16,341 nucleotides of DNA from Syntrophales bacterium (GTDB taxonomy: Bacteria > Desulfobacterota > Syntrophia > Syntrophales > UBA8958). How positions within the stretch are numbered: position 1 is the first letter of the stretch; each line of letters starts with the position of its first letter. The notes under the pieces are model-generated. The model was not told the origin of the DNA. It searched no databases and saw only the letters and a list, made by a program, of their open reading frames with translations. Location: the NCBI GenBank assembly GCA_023231165.1, contig JALNVY010000027.1, positions 1 through 16,341 on the forward strand. Reading direction: 5' to 3'. Below are positions 1 to 6,550 of the stretch, one piece after another. The translations under genes were made by a program, and so were the position numbers.

Positions 1-42
1 ACCATACCGGTACTGCTGACCCGCTGAAGATGACGAACTCAT
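1..42 (-). CDS. Possible 5' end of a further gene (partial, runs off left edge)
   Basis: On the minus strand an ATG at 42-40 opens a frame that stays open for 14 codons to the window edge (Ser-rich start, then Gln-Gln-Tyr-Arg-Tyr-Gly). It would be the next gene after surE in the same direction. No clear Shine-Dalgarno sequence precedes it. A competing plus-strand frame in the same bases ends at a TAA at 42-44. Too little is visible to name a product or to be sure that either frame is real. Confidence 0.2.
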   Translation of the reverse strand, partial: MSSSSSAGQQYRYG

Positions 43-59
43 AAAAAGTAATTTTCCCG

Positions 60-76
60 CTCCCCTTCCAGGGGAG
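60..76. repeat. Short G/C-rich hairpin downstream of surE
   Basis: CTCCCC (60-65) and GGGGAG (71-76) form a perfect 6-bp stem with a 5-nt loop, 14 nt beyond the surE stop. No U-tract follows in the surE direction, so it is a poor intrinsic terminator. Its core resembles the hairpin after dnaK (972-1002), so it may be a copy of a dispersed G/C-rich intergenic repeat. Confidence 0.4.
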
Positions 77-89
77 GAATGGGATGGGT

Positions 90-863
90 TTAAAAGAGGC
101 TTTCTTTATCAGCCTTTACCTTGCCGCCAAGTTCCTTCAGCACATCGTAGCGGGTCAGATCATAATAGATGGGGGTTACGGTTATGTAGCCCTGGCGCAG
201 GGCAGAGGCGTCGGAATCGGGGGATTCGTCGGCAGCCAGATGGGCCTCCCCGGCTAACCAGTAATAGATGTTGTCCCGTGGGTCCACCCGCTTTTCAAAA
301 TTCTCCAGCAGTCGCGCCCGTCCTTGCTTAACGACGACAACACCCTTGATTTCACCTTCCGGCAGGGCGGGGATGTTGACGTTGACAGCAATATCTTTCC
401 ATGAATGTCTGAGGATGAAAGCCGCCATTTTCCGGGCGAAACGGGCGGCATAGGTGTAATCAGCATCCTTATGGGAATCGAGTGATATCGCCAGTGACGG
501 TACACCGAGAATGACCGCTTCGGTCGCCGCGGAGACAGTTCCCGAATAAAGCACATTGATGCCGATATTGGCTCCGCGGTTGATTCCGGATACGACTAGA
601 TCGACAGGTCCCCCGGATAATTCCCTAATGCCGAGCTTGACGCAGTCCGCCGGCGTTCCCGCTACGGCATAGCCAAGGGCGTTCCCGTTTTTTCTGGCTT
701 CCCGGACCATAAGGGGCCGAAAGATGGTAATGGCATGTCCGACGGCGCTCTGTTCGATTTCCGGGGCGACAACAAGGCACTCCGCATCCCGGGAAAGTTC
801 CTGATATAGGGAAGCCAATCCTTTCGCGTAGATCCCGTCATCATTGGTAAGAAGAAAACGCAT
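90..863 (-). CDS. surE: 5'/3'-nucleotidase SurE
   Basis: Survival protein SurE is a metal-dependent nucleoside monophosphate phosphatase of the cytoplasm. The N-terminus MRFLLTNDDGIYAKGL carries the family's metal-binding Asp-Asp pair (residues 8-9). The serine of the EQSAVGHAIT segment and the asparagine of SGINRGANIG are the other metal/phosphate ligands known for SurE. The length, 257 aa, is normal. The ATG at 863 was chosen because it starts exactly at the conserved MRFLLTNDDG and has GAGG (872-869) 5 nt upstream. The adjacent ATG at 866 is possible. A longer in-frame start at 911 would fall inside a transcription terminator and adds non-conserved residues. It is last in the gmhA-grpE-dnaK-surE direction but separated from dnaK by that terminator, so it may depend on read-through or an unseen promoter. 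Confidence 0.96.
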   Translation of the reverse strand: MRFLLTNDDGIYAKGLASLYQELSRDAECLVVAPEIEQSAVGHAITIFRPLMVREARKNGNALGYAVAGTPADCVKLGIRELSGGPVDLVVSGINRGANIGINVLYSGTVSAATEAVILGVPSLAISLDSHKDADYTYAARFARKMAAFILRHSWKDIAVNVNIPALPEGEIKGVVVVKQGRARLLENFEKRVDPRDNIYYWLAGEAHLAADESPDSDASALRQGYITVTPIYYDLTRYDVLKELGGKVKADKESLF

Positions 864-875
864 CATCACCTCAAT

Positions 876-908
876 AAAAAACCCGGAAGTTATTAACAAA
901 CTTCCGGG
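876..908 (-). terminator. Rho-independent terminator between dnaK and surE
   Basis: Read on the minus strand, a perfect 10-bp stem (CCCGGAAGTT at 882-891 paired with AACTTCCGGG at 899-908; 7-nt loop) is followed at once by six U residues (876-881). This is a textbook intrinsic terminator about 100 nt after the dnaK stop. The U-tract ends only a few nucleotides before the surE ribosome-binding site, so the hairpin sits in the surE leader. Confidence 0.88.
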
Positions 909-971
909 CATAAGGGAAGATTAATCTGCCGGAGGGGTTATTTCAAATCCGGCATTGAACCCAATCCCCTT

Positions 972-1002
972 CCTGACCTCCCCTTTGAAGGGGGAGGTCA
1001 GG
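972..1002. repeat. 12-bp perfect hairpin after dnaK
   Basis: CCTGACCTCCCC (972-983) and GGGGAGGTCAGG (991-1002) are perfectly complementary around a 7-nt loop, 9 nt beyond the dnaK stop. No U-tract follows on the minus strand. It may stabilise the dnaK mRNA 3' end or be a copy of a dispersed REP-like element. The CTCCCC/GGGGAG core recurs at 60-76. Confidence 0.6.
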
Positions 1003-1011
1003 TTGATTGTG

Positions 1012-2940
1012 TTATTTTACCTCTTCGAAGTCGGCATCGACGACGTCATCGTCCTTTTTGCCCCCGGGCTGACCACCCGCCTGGGCGCCTGCCCCAGCGC
1101 CGGCCCCGGCACCTTGACCGGCCTGCTGCTCACCTGCCGTTTTAGCATACATCGCCTCGGCCAATTTGTGGGAGGCCGTAGTCAGCTCCTCCTGGACCTT
1201 CTTGATGGCCTCAATGTCGTCGCCCTCGATGGCCTTCTTGGTTCTCGCTATTGCGTCTTCAATCCTGGCCTTTTCTGCGGCGTCGATCTTGTCGCCAAAT
1301 TCCTTGATATTCTTTTCCACACTATAAACGAAGGCGTCGGCCTGATTTCTCGCCTCCACAAGATCACGCTTCCGTTTGTCGTCTTCGGCGTGGGCATCCG
1401 CATCCTTGACGAGTTTCTGGATCTCCGCCTCCGACAGACCGCTGGATGCGGTAATCTTGATACTCTGTTCCTTGCCCGTGCCCAGATCCTTTGCCGACAC
1501 ATGGACGATACCATTGGCGTCGATATCAAAGGTCACCTCGACCTGGGGCAATCCCCTGGGCGCCGGGGGAATACCGACGAGTTCAAATCGGCCCAGGGTA
1601 CGGTTATCCGTCGCCATGGGACGCTCTCCCTGAAGGACATGGATACTTACTGCCGGCTGATTATCCGCCGCCGTCGAAAAGATCTGGCTCTTTCGGGTGG
1701 GAATGGTCGTATTTTTCTCGATCAGTTTGGTCAGGACACCGCCCAGAGTCTCGATCCCCAGAGACAGGGGCGTAACATCCAGCAGGAGGACGTCCTTAAC
1801 ATCACCGGCTAGTACGCCACCCTGAATGGCCGCACCGACGGCGACTACTTCATCGGGATTCACACCCTTACTCGGCTCCTTGCCAAAAATTTCCTTCACT
1901 TTCTGCTGCACCCGGGGCATTCGGGTCATACCGCCAACGAGGATGACTTCATATACCTCCTGCGAGGACAGGTTGGCGTCCTTGAGGGCAGTTCGACAGG
2001 GCGCTTCGAGCTTCTCGATGAGATCCTCGACGAGACCCTCAAACTTGGCCCGGGTAAGTTTGATATTCATGTGTTTCGGCCCCGAGGCGTCAGCGGTGAC
2101 AAAGGGGAGATTGATGTCCGTTTCCATGGCCGTCGAAAGCTCGATCTTCGCCTTTTCCGCCGCCTCCTTGAGGCGCTGGAGGGCCATCCGGTCACTCCGG
2201 ATGTCAATTCCCTGATCTTTCTTGAATTCCGTCGCCAGGAAATCGATGAGACGCTGGTCGAAGTCTTCTCCGCCCAGATGGGTGTCGCCATTGGTCGACT
2301 TCACCTCAAAGACGCCGTCGCCGATTTCAAGGATAGATATATCAAAAGTCCCACCGCCGAGATCAAATACGGCAATCTTGCCTTCCTTTTTCTTATCCAG
2401 ACCATAGGCCAAGGCTGCCGCCGTCGGTTCATTAATAATTCTGCGGACATTCAGGCCGGCTATCCTGCCGGCGTCCTTGGTCGCCTGCCGCTGTGAGTCA
2501 TTAAAATAGGCCGGCACGGTGATCACGGCGTCAGTGATCTTTTCGCCTAAATAATCTTCCGCCGTCTGCTTCATTTTGACGAGGACCATCGAGGAAATTT
2601 CCGCCGGGCTGTAATCCCTTCCCCGTACCGATATCTGGCCGTCGCCGTTGGGCGCCTCTGTAATCCGGTAAGAACTTATACCCTTGTCGTACTGGACTTC
2701 CTTGGTGTTGAATTTTCTCCCAATCATCCTCTTGACGGCATAGACCGTATTTTCCGAGTTGGTAATGGCCTGACGTTTGGCCACCTGTCCAACCAATCTT
2801 TCTCCACTCTCTGTAAAGGCCACAACGGACGGGGTCGTCCGGTTCCCTTCCTGGTTTGCAATTACGACCGGGTCGCCGCCTTCCATGACGGCCACACAGG
2901 AATTAGTGGTTCCCAAATCAATCCCGATAATTTTTCCCAT
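1012..2940 (-). CDS. dnaK: Molecular chaperone DnaK (Hsp70)
   Basis: ATP-dependent Hsp70 chaperone of 642 aa, the usual length. The nucleotide-binding domain begins GIDLGTTNSCVAVMEGG (residues 5-21). It contains the phosphate and hinge signatures VPAYFNDSQRQATKDAG, NEPTAAALAYG and the phosphate-2 loop FDLGGGTFD. The linker DVLLLDVTPLSLGIET leads into the beta-sandwich substrate-binding domain and helical lid. A Gly/Ala/Gln-rich spacer and a C-terminal DVVDADFEEVK tail of the bacterial type finish the protein. A strong Shine-Dalgarno (AAAGGAGGAGG) precedes the ATG. It follows its nucleotide-exchange factor GrpE by 47 nt. No dnaJ or hrcA gene and no CIRCE operator is present in the window, so the usual HrcA-type regulation is not evident here. 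Confidence 0.99.
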   Translation of the reverse strand: MGKIIGIDLGTTNSCVAVMEGGDPVVIANQEGNRTTPSVVAFTESGERLVGQVAKRQAITNSENTVYAVKRMIGRKFNTKEVQYDKGISSYRITEAPNGDGQISVRGRDYSPAEISSMVLVKMKQTAEDYLGEKITDAVITVPAYFNDSQRQATKDAGRIAGLNVRRIINEPTAAALAYGLDKKKEGKIAVFDLGGGTFDISILEIGDGVFEVKSTNGDTHLGGEDFDQRLIDFLATEFKKDQGIDIRSDRMALQRLKEAAEKAKIELSTAMETDINLPFVTADASGPKHMNIKLTRAKFEGLVEDLIEKLEAPCRTALKDANLSSQEVYEVILVGGMTRMPRVQQKVKEIFGKEPSKGVNPDEVVAVGAAIQGGVLAGDVKDVLLLDVTPLSLGIETLGGVLTKLIEKNTTIPTRKSQIFSTAADNQPAVSIHVLQGERPMATDNRTLGRFELVGIPPAPRGLPQVEVTFDIDANGIVHVSAKDLGTGKEQSIKITASSGLSEAEIQKLVKDADAHAEDDKRKRDLVEARNQADAFVYSVEKNIKEFGDKIDAAEKARIEDAIARTKKAIEGDDIEAIKKVQEELTTASHKLAEAMYAKTAGEQQAGQGAGAGAGAGAQAGGQPGGKKDDDVVDADFEEVK

Positions 2941-2987
2941 GATTAATCCTCCTCCTTTATGTCCCGCTTAGGACCTGCAACTTATTT

Positions 2988-3569
2988 TTATTGATTGCCG
3001 TTGTCGGACCGCTTGCATACCGAAACCTTGGACGGCCTCAGCAGCCTGCCGTTCAATAGATACCCCTTCTCCAATTCATCCACGATCTGATTGGTCTCAT
3101 GATCCATACTGGCGACCTGCATCAGGGCTTCATGATAATAAGGATCAAAGGCCTTACTTGCACAGTCGATGGCCTCCACGCCGTGTTTTTCCAGGGAACA
3201 GATCAGCTGCGCATGAAGCATCGCCAACCCCTTCTTAAAGGCCTCAAAATCACAGGAGGTCTCCGCATGCTTCAGGGCCCGGTCGATATTGTCTACCAAG
3301 GGAAGTAAGTCCCTGATAAGCGTCTCATTGCCATATTTGATCGCATCCGCCTTCTCTTTTACGGCCCGTTTTTTATAGTTGTCGAGTTCCGCAACGGCAC
3401 GCAGATACCTGTCATAGTTTTCCGCAGCTTCCTTCACCTTTTCCTCAAGTTTCAGGGTCTGGTCATCCTGAACCTCCTGGGCCTTCGGCTCCTCTGAACT
3501 TAACGGAGCTTTAGCCTCTGCCTCTACATCGATGTTGTCCTTTGTATCCTTCTTTATCTTCTTTACCAT
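2988..3569 (-). CDS. grpE: Nucleotide exchange factor GrpE
   Basis: GrpE releases ADP from DnaK. The protein is 193 aa, typical. An acidic, poorly conserved N-terminal tail (about residues 1-40) is followed by the long dimerising helix with YLRAVAELDNYKKRAVKEK and IRDLLPLVDNIDRAL (roughly residues 55-97). The C-terminal beta domain contains FDPYYHEALMQV, GYLLNGRLLRPSKVSV and a short tail. These are the family signatures. The Shine-Dalgarno sequence before the ATG at 3569 is weak. The gene begins 32 nt after gmhA and lies 47 nt before dnaK, so co-transcription is likely. No heat-shock operator was found between gmhA and grpE. Confidence 0.97.
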   Translation of the reverse strand: MVKKIKKDTKDNIDVEAEAKAPLSSEEPKAQEVQDDQTLKLEEKVKEAAENYDRYLRAVAELDNYKKRAVKEKADAIKYGNETLIRDLLPLVDNIDRALKHAETSCDFEAFKKGLAMLHAQLICSLEKHGVEAIDCASKAFDPYYHEALMQVASMDHETNQIVDELEKGYLLNGRLLRPSKVSVCKRSDNGNQ

Positions 3570-3601
3570 TAAATTAATCCAAAACCATTCGGTAACTGTC
3601 T

Positions 3602-4186
3602 TTATTTAATATCCGGTCTCTGAAAGAGTTTGAGATCAATCATCTGACAGAGGACATGCCCTACAGTGATGTGCACTTCCTGAATCCGGGGGGTGCTGTC
3701 GGAGGCCACATTGAGGGTATAATCGGCGATGCCCGCGATATCTCCCCCATCTTTTCCCGTCAGGGCCAAGGTGATCAATCCCATCTTTTTTGCCTGCTCC
3801 AACCCCTTAAAGACATTTCTTGATCTCCCGCTCGTGCTTATTCCCCAAGCCATATCTCCTGGCTGCCCGAGGGCGCGAATCTGCTTGCTGAAGATCTCAG
3901 AAAAATCATAATCATTGCCGATGCTGGTTATTATAGAAGTATCTGTGCTCAAAGAAATAGCCGGCAGCGGCGGCCTCTCAATCATGAATCGATTAACGAA
4001 TTCCGCAGCGAGGTGCTGGGCATCGGCGGCGCTGCCGCCGTTCCCGAAGATCATGACCTTGTTTCCCGCCTTCAGAACCGCGGTCATAACATTGACAACC
4101 CGGACAATGATCGAAAGATTGTCGTTTACAAAGCTTTCCTTGAGCTGACTGCTCTCTTTAAAAATTTTTACTATGAGGTCTTCCAT
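3602..4186 (-). CDS. gmhA: Phosphoheptose (sedoheptulose 7-phosphate) isomerase
   Basis: GmhA converts sedoheptulose 7-phosphate to D-glycero-D-manno-heptose 7-phosphate, the first step of ADP-heptose synthesis for lipopolysaccharide inner core. The 194-aa protein is one SIS domain. It has the phosphate-binding loop FGNGGSAADAQHLAAEF, whose His and Glu are metal ligands in characterised GmhA. It also has the second loop STSGRSRNV and the C-terminal QEVHITVGHVLCQ, whose Gln and His complete the metal site. It is the first gene after a consensus-like promoter. Linkage to grpE-dnaK is unusual functionally but the spacing (32 nt) implies one transcript. The gene is good evidence that the host makes heptose-containing LPS. 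Confidence 0.95.
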   Translation of the reverse strand: MEDLIVKIFKESSQLKESFVNDNLSIIVRVVNVMTAVLKAGNKVMIFGNGGSAADAQHLAAEFVNRFMIERPPLPAISLSTDTSIITSIGNDYDFSEIFSKQIRALGQPGDMAWGISTSGRSRNVFKGLEQAKKMGLITLALTGKDGGDIAGIADYTLNVASDSTPRIQEVHITVGHVLCQMIDLKLFQRPDIK

Positions 4187-4212
4187 ATTTTCCCTGCCTT
4201 CAAAGCGGCGCT

Positions 4213-4241
4213 AATATATTTATCCCCCCCTCCCGTGTCAA
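4213..4241 (-). promoter_or_regulatory. Sigma-70-type promoter for gmhA-grpE-dnaK
   Basis: On the minus strand TTGACA (4241-4236) is separated by exactly 17 nt from TATATT (4218-4213), an almost consensus housekeeping promoter. Transcription should start about 20 nt before the gmhA ATG. The spacer carries an unusual G7 run. It does not match a sigma-32 heat-shock promoter. Confidence 0.7.
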
Positions 4242-4268
4242 GGTCGTAAGGTGAATAAAAGGGAGGGG
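4227..4268. repeat. G/C-rich inverted repeat enclosing the gmhA -35 box
   Basis: CCCCTCCC (4227-4234) and GGGAGGGG (4261-4268) are perfect inverted 8-mers separated by 26 nt. The gmhA -35 hexamer lies in the loop and part of the spacer lies in the stem. It may be a degenerate member of the same C/G-rich intergenic repeat class seen at 60-76 and 972-1002. A regulatory role is only a possibility. Confidence 0.4.
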
Positions 4269-4273
4269 CTTAA

Positions 4274-4446
4274 GGGTTTGTCACAAAATAAGTGTAACAA
4301 AATAGCGCTCAGGTTCAGGTCAGATTTGTCCGGACTGATTGAGCCAAACCGCAGGCGCAGCAGCGCTACATTGAGGATTTGGCGATTGAAGCACGGGTAA
4401 ATCTGATCTGAAGATGAGATGCAAGATATTATTTCGTGACAGACCC
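4274..4446. mobile_element. MITE-like 173-bp palindromic element
   Basis: The ends GGGTTTGTCACAAAATAA (4274-4291) and, on the other strand, GGGTCTGTCACGAAATAA (4446-4429) are 18-bp terminal inverted repeats with two differences, both transitions. The interior continues as an imperfect palindrome. CAGGTCAGATTT near the left matches CAGATCAGATTT on the opposite strand near the right, and GCCAAACC matches GCCAAATC closer to the centre. The trinucleotide TAA flanks both ends (4271-4273 and 4447-4449), which would fit a short target duplication. There is no coding capacity. The element therefore looks like a non-autonomous, foldable transposon relic. The parental IS family is not identified. Confidence 0.65.
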
Positions 4447-6543
4447 TAAGTCGAAGTGTTCTTGGCGGAAGCGGTCCTGCAGTTCGGCAAGCTTTCCTTT
4501 GTTCCAGTCCGACACTCGACTGTAATACTGGGTGATTTTGGCAATACCGTCCACATTTACCGATGAACAGTGGCCACATAGCGTCTTGAGTCCGCGGGTG
4601 GTCTTACCGCAATCGAGACAGGTGGTAAAATCGGGGGAAAAGATGAGTTGGCGGCAGGTCGTTTCCCGGTAGGCCCAGATGATGAATGTTGCCAAATCAC
4701 CGGCAGGGGGTTTGTATTCCCCTATCCATAACTGACTGGCAGCCCCGGACTTGATCAGGGGATGGAAGCGACCCTCCTTGCTCACCCGTTCCTGCGGTTT
4801 TAATGGGGCAGAAACAGGGATATGAGTTGAATTTGTATAATAAAGACATCCATTGACCATATTTCCCCGCACATGGCGGCCCGCCTGGGGAGAAAAATAG
4901 CGAAGATCGAGACGGGCGAAGCGGTGGGATGTTGTTTCTGCGTGCGGCTGGTCCAGAACCATCCTGATGCCATGCCGGGTGGTGAGTTCCGCTGCCTGTT
5001 TCTCCATGAAGTCTATAACCTTAAACCCAAAATCAAAGGATTCTGAAGACGCGTGCATGGGCTTTCCCGTGTGGATCTGTACCAGCTCATTCAACCCCAC
5101 CATGCCCAGCAGGTAAGACGCACGATCCATGCGCAGATAGGGCAACCCATCCAGATTCATCGCCAGCACGGACAGAGGACCCTGATCTCCATAGGAAAGC
5201 AACCTCTCCAGAAATGCCCTTTTCTGATCATGGGCACTGGCTGCCAGTGCCATGATATCTTCGAGATCTTTAAATAACCGCTCGTTATCCCCTTCGGCCC
5301 GGTATCCCAGACGGGGCAGATTGAGGCTGATGCTCTGGAGGGCGGCATATCGGCCCCGCCATGGCATTTCCATTTCATCAAGATTACTGGGAATACCAAA
5401 AGCACAGAGGGCATCCTCTTCGCTCTTCCTCTCCAGTACGAAACAGGGATTCCCCATAGCGGCAGTGGCCTCACAGACATGGCGAAGAAAGTCTTCGTGA
5501 CCGGAAGTTTCGAAAAAGCGCGGGGTTAAGTGTACAATAGGCCGGGGAAAGATAAAAGGTTTCCCTGTGCCGTCTCCCTTCTTGAAGACATCGAAGAGGG
5601 CCCAGGCGAAGCGTTGCGCTTCCCCTTCATATTCCCCGCAGGAACGCCCTGTGATTTCCCCTGCCGGACCGATCATGGGGAGCTCCTGCAGAGACTTGGG
5701 CACCTCCCAAAAGACGTGAATATCAGTAAACATAGCCTGCCCTCCCCGGGCCGCCGTTAATTGAGAAAACTCATAGACGAGCATCTGGGCTAATTGCCGT
5801 ACTTCCCGGTCTGACATGCCCTCCAGATAAGGGGCAAATGACAGGTTCACAAAATTCCAGCCGATGATGCCGGCAAAATACCCCTGTAGAATGGCGCCAA
5901 AACGAACCATGTGGGCCAGAAGGACCTCCGCATGTTTGGCCGGCTTGGCGACGGTAAGGGAACGGGGAAGATTCAGACCGTATTTTTTCAGATACTCCAG
6001 GGATTGACAGATGGCAAAAGGCCGGTCGATATATCCCAATCCATGGATATGGAAATCCCCGAGGATATGGGCGTCGCTTATTTCCTGGGGAAAGATGCTG
6101 TGTAGGGCATACTCCCGCTTGATTCCCTGCGCCAGAACAAGATTTGTCCCTTCGGGGCCATGGGGGACGTTGGCGTCTTCTTTATTCTGGTGCAGAATGA
6201 GGCGATCGACATCATAGAGGGAAAAACCGAGGCGGGCATGCATACGCCTGGCCTTCTCCAATCCCCGTTCCACAAGCTTTGCATCTACGAGTTCTCGGAC
6301 CAGAGACGTTGTCAGAACAGAAACCCCGGAAGCAAACAGGCCTTTTTCCACATCTTTACTGATGGCCGTCGCTGTTTCGAGATCAATTCCCGTTTCGCGG
6401 ATCAGGGTATCCACTATCCGCTGTCGGTTCCACTGATCCACCTCCTCTCCGGAGGTCCGGACAAACAGCGTCATATCGGTTGTTTCCGGTGGGAACATCC
6501 TTAATAACCTCTCATCTGAAAATGCACCTAAAAATCCCCCCAT
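4429..6543 (-). CDS. nrdD: Anaerobic (class III) ribonucleotide reductase-like NrdD, glycyl-radical Gly apparently missing
   Basis: Class III RNRs reduce ribonucleotides using a glycyl radical installed by NrdG. This 704-residue homologue has an N-terminal ATP-cone region (about 24-115). NrdD-type core motifs follow: ILGDFHIHGLGYIDRPFAIC (160-179), AARGGQAMFTDI (264-275), GNPCF (364-368), LNLPRLGY (407-414), MVGLNELVQ and YYTNST. Next come a CxxC...CxxC zinc site (C642, C645, C656, C659) and the radical-loop region. There the expected ITGYY reads ITQYY (Q672, codon 4530-4528, CAG). Candidate thiyl-chain cysteines are C179 and C380, but the double-Cys context I expect near 380 is reduced to ALCAFG. 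No nrdG is adjacent. The start at 6543 was kept because it sits 7 nt after the upstream stop; ATG 6498, with GAGAGG upstream, is an alternative. The last five codons and stop come from the MITE-like element. It may be an inactive or repurposed paralogue. Confidence 0.85.
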   Translation of the reverse strand: MGGFLGAFSDERLLRMFPPETTDMTLFVRTSGEEVDQWNRQRIVDTLIRETGIDLETATAISKDVEKGLFASGVSVLTTSLVRELVDAKLVERGLEKARRMHARLGFSLYDVDRLILHQNKEDANVPHGPEGTNLVLAQGIKREYALHSIFPQEISDAHILGDFHIHGLGYIDRPFAICQSLEYLKKYGLNLPRSLTVAKPAKHAEVLLAHMVRFGAILQGYFAGIIGWNFVNLSFAPYLEGMSDREVRQLAQMLVYEFSQLTAARGGQAMFTDIHVFWEVPKSLQELPMIGPAGEITGRSCGEYEGEAQRFAWALFDVFKKGDGTGKPFIFPRPIVHLTPRFFETSGHEDFLRHVCEATAAMGNPCFVLERKSEEDALCAFGIPSNLDEMEMPWRGRYAALQSISLNLPRLGYRAEGDNERLFKDLEDIMALAASAHDQKRAFLERLLSYGDQGPLSVLAMNLDGLPYLRMDRASYLLGMVGLNELVQIHTGKPMHASSESFDFGFKVIDFMEKQAAELTTRHGIRMVLDQPHAETTSHRFARLDLRYFSPQAGRHVRGNMVNGCLYYTNSTHIPVSAPLKPQERVSKEGRFHPLIKSGAASQLWIGEYKPPAGDLATFIIWAYRETTCRQLIFSPDFTTCLDCGKTTRGLKTLCGHCSSVNVDGIAKITQYYSRVSDWNKGKLAELQDRFRQEHFDLGSVTK

Positions 6544-6550
6544 ATCCTCA

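Noticed and set aside
955..1812. A 285-codon open frame on the plus strand opposite dnaK
   Set aside because: It lies antisense to strongly conserved dnaK codons and has no recognisable domain; it is a mirror of the dnaK reading frame.
4187..4273. CIRCE or sigma-32 heat-shock promoter upstream of gmhA-grpE-dnaK
   Set aside because: No TTAGCACTC-N9-GAGTGCTAA repeat and no CTTGAA...CCCCAT spacing was found; a sigma-70-like promoter fits.
4274..4446. Integron attC site or bidirectional terminator as an explanation of the palindrome
   Set aside because: The ends lack the GTTRRRY/RYYYAAC core sites of attC, and no U-tract flanks either end; 18-bp inverted ends with flanking TAA fit a MITE better.
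6474..6543. ATG at 6474 as the NrdD start
   Set aside because: It matches the beginning of the ATP cone but has no good Shine-Dalgarno; the 6543 and 6498 ATGs are better supported by coupling or by GAGAGG, respectively.
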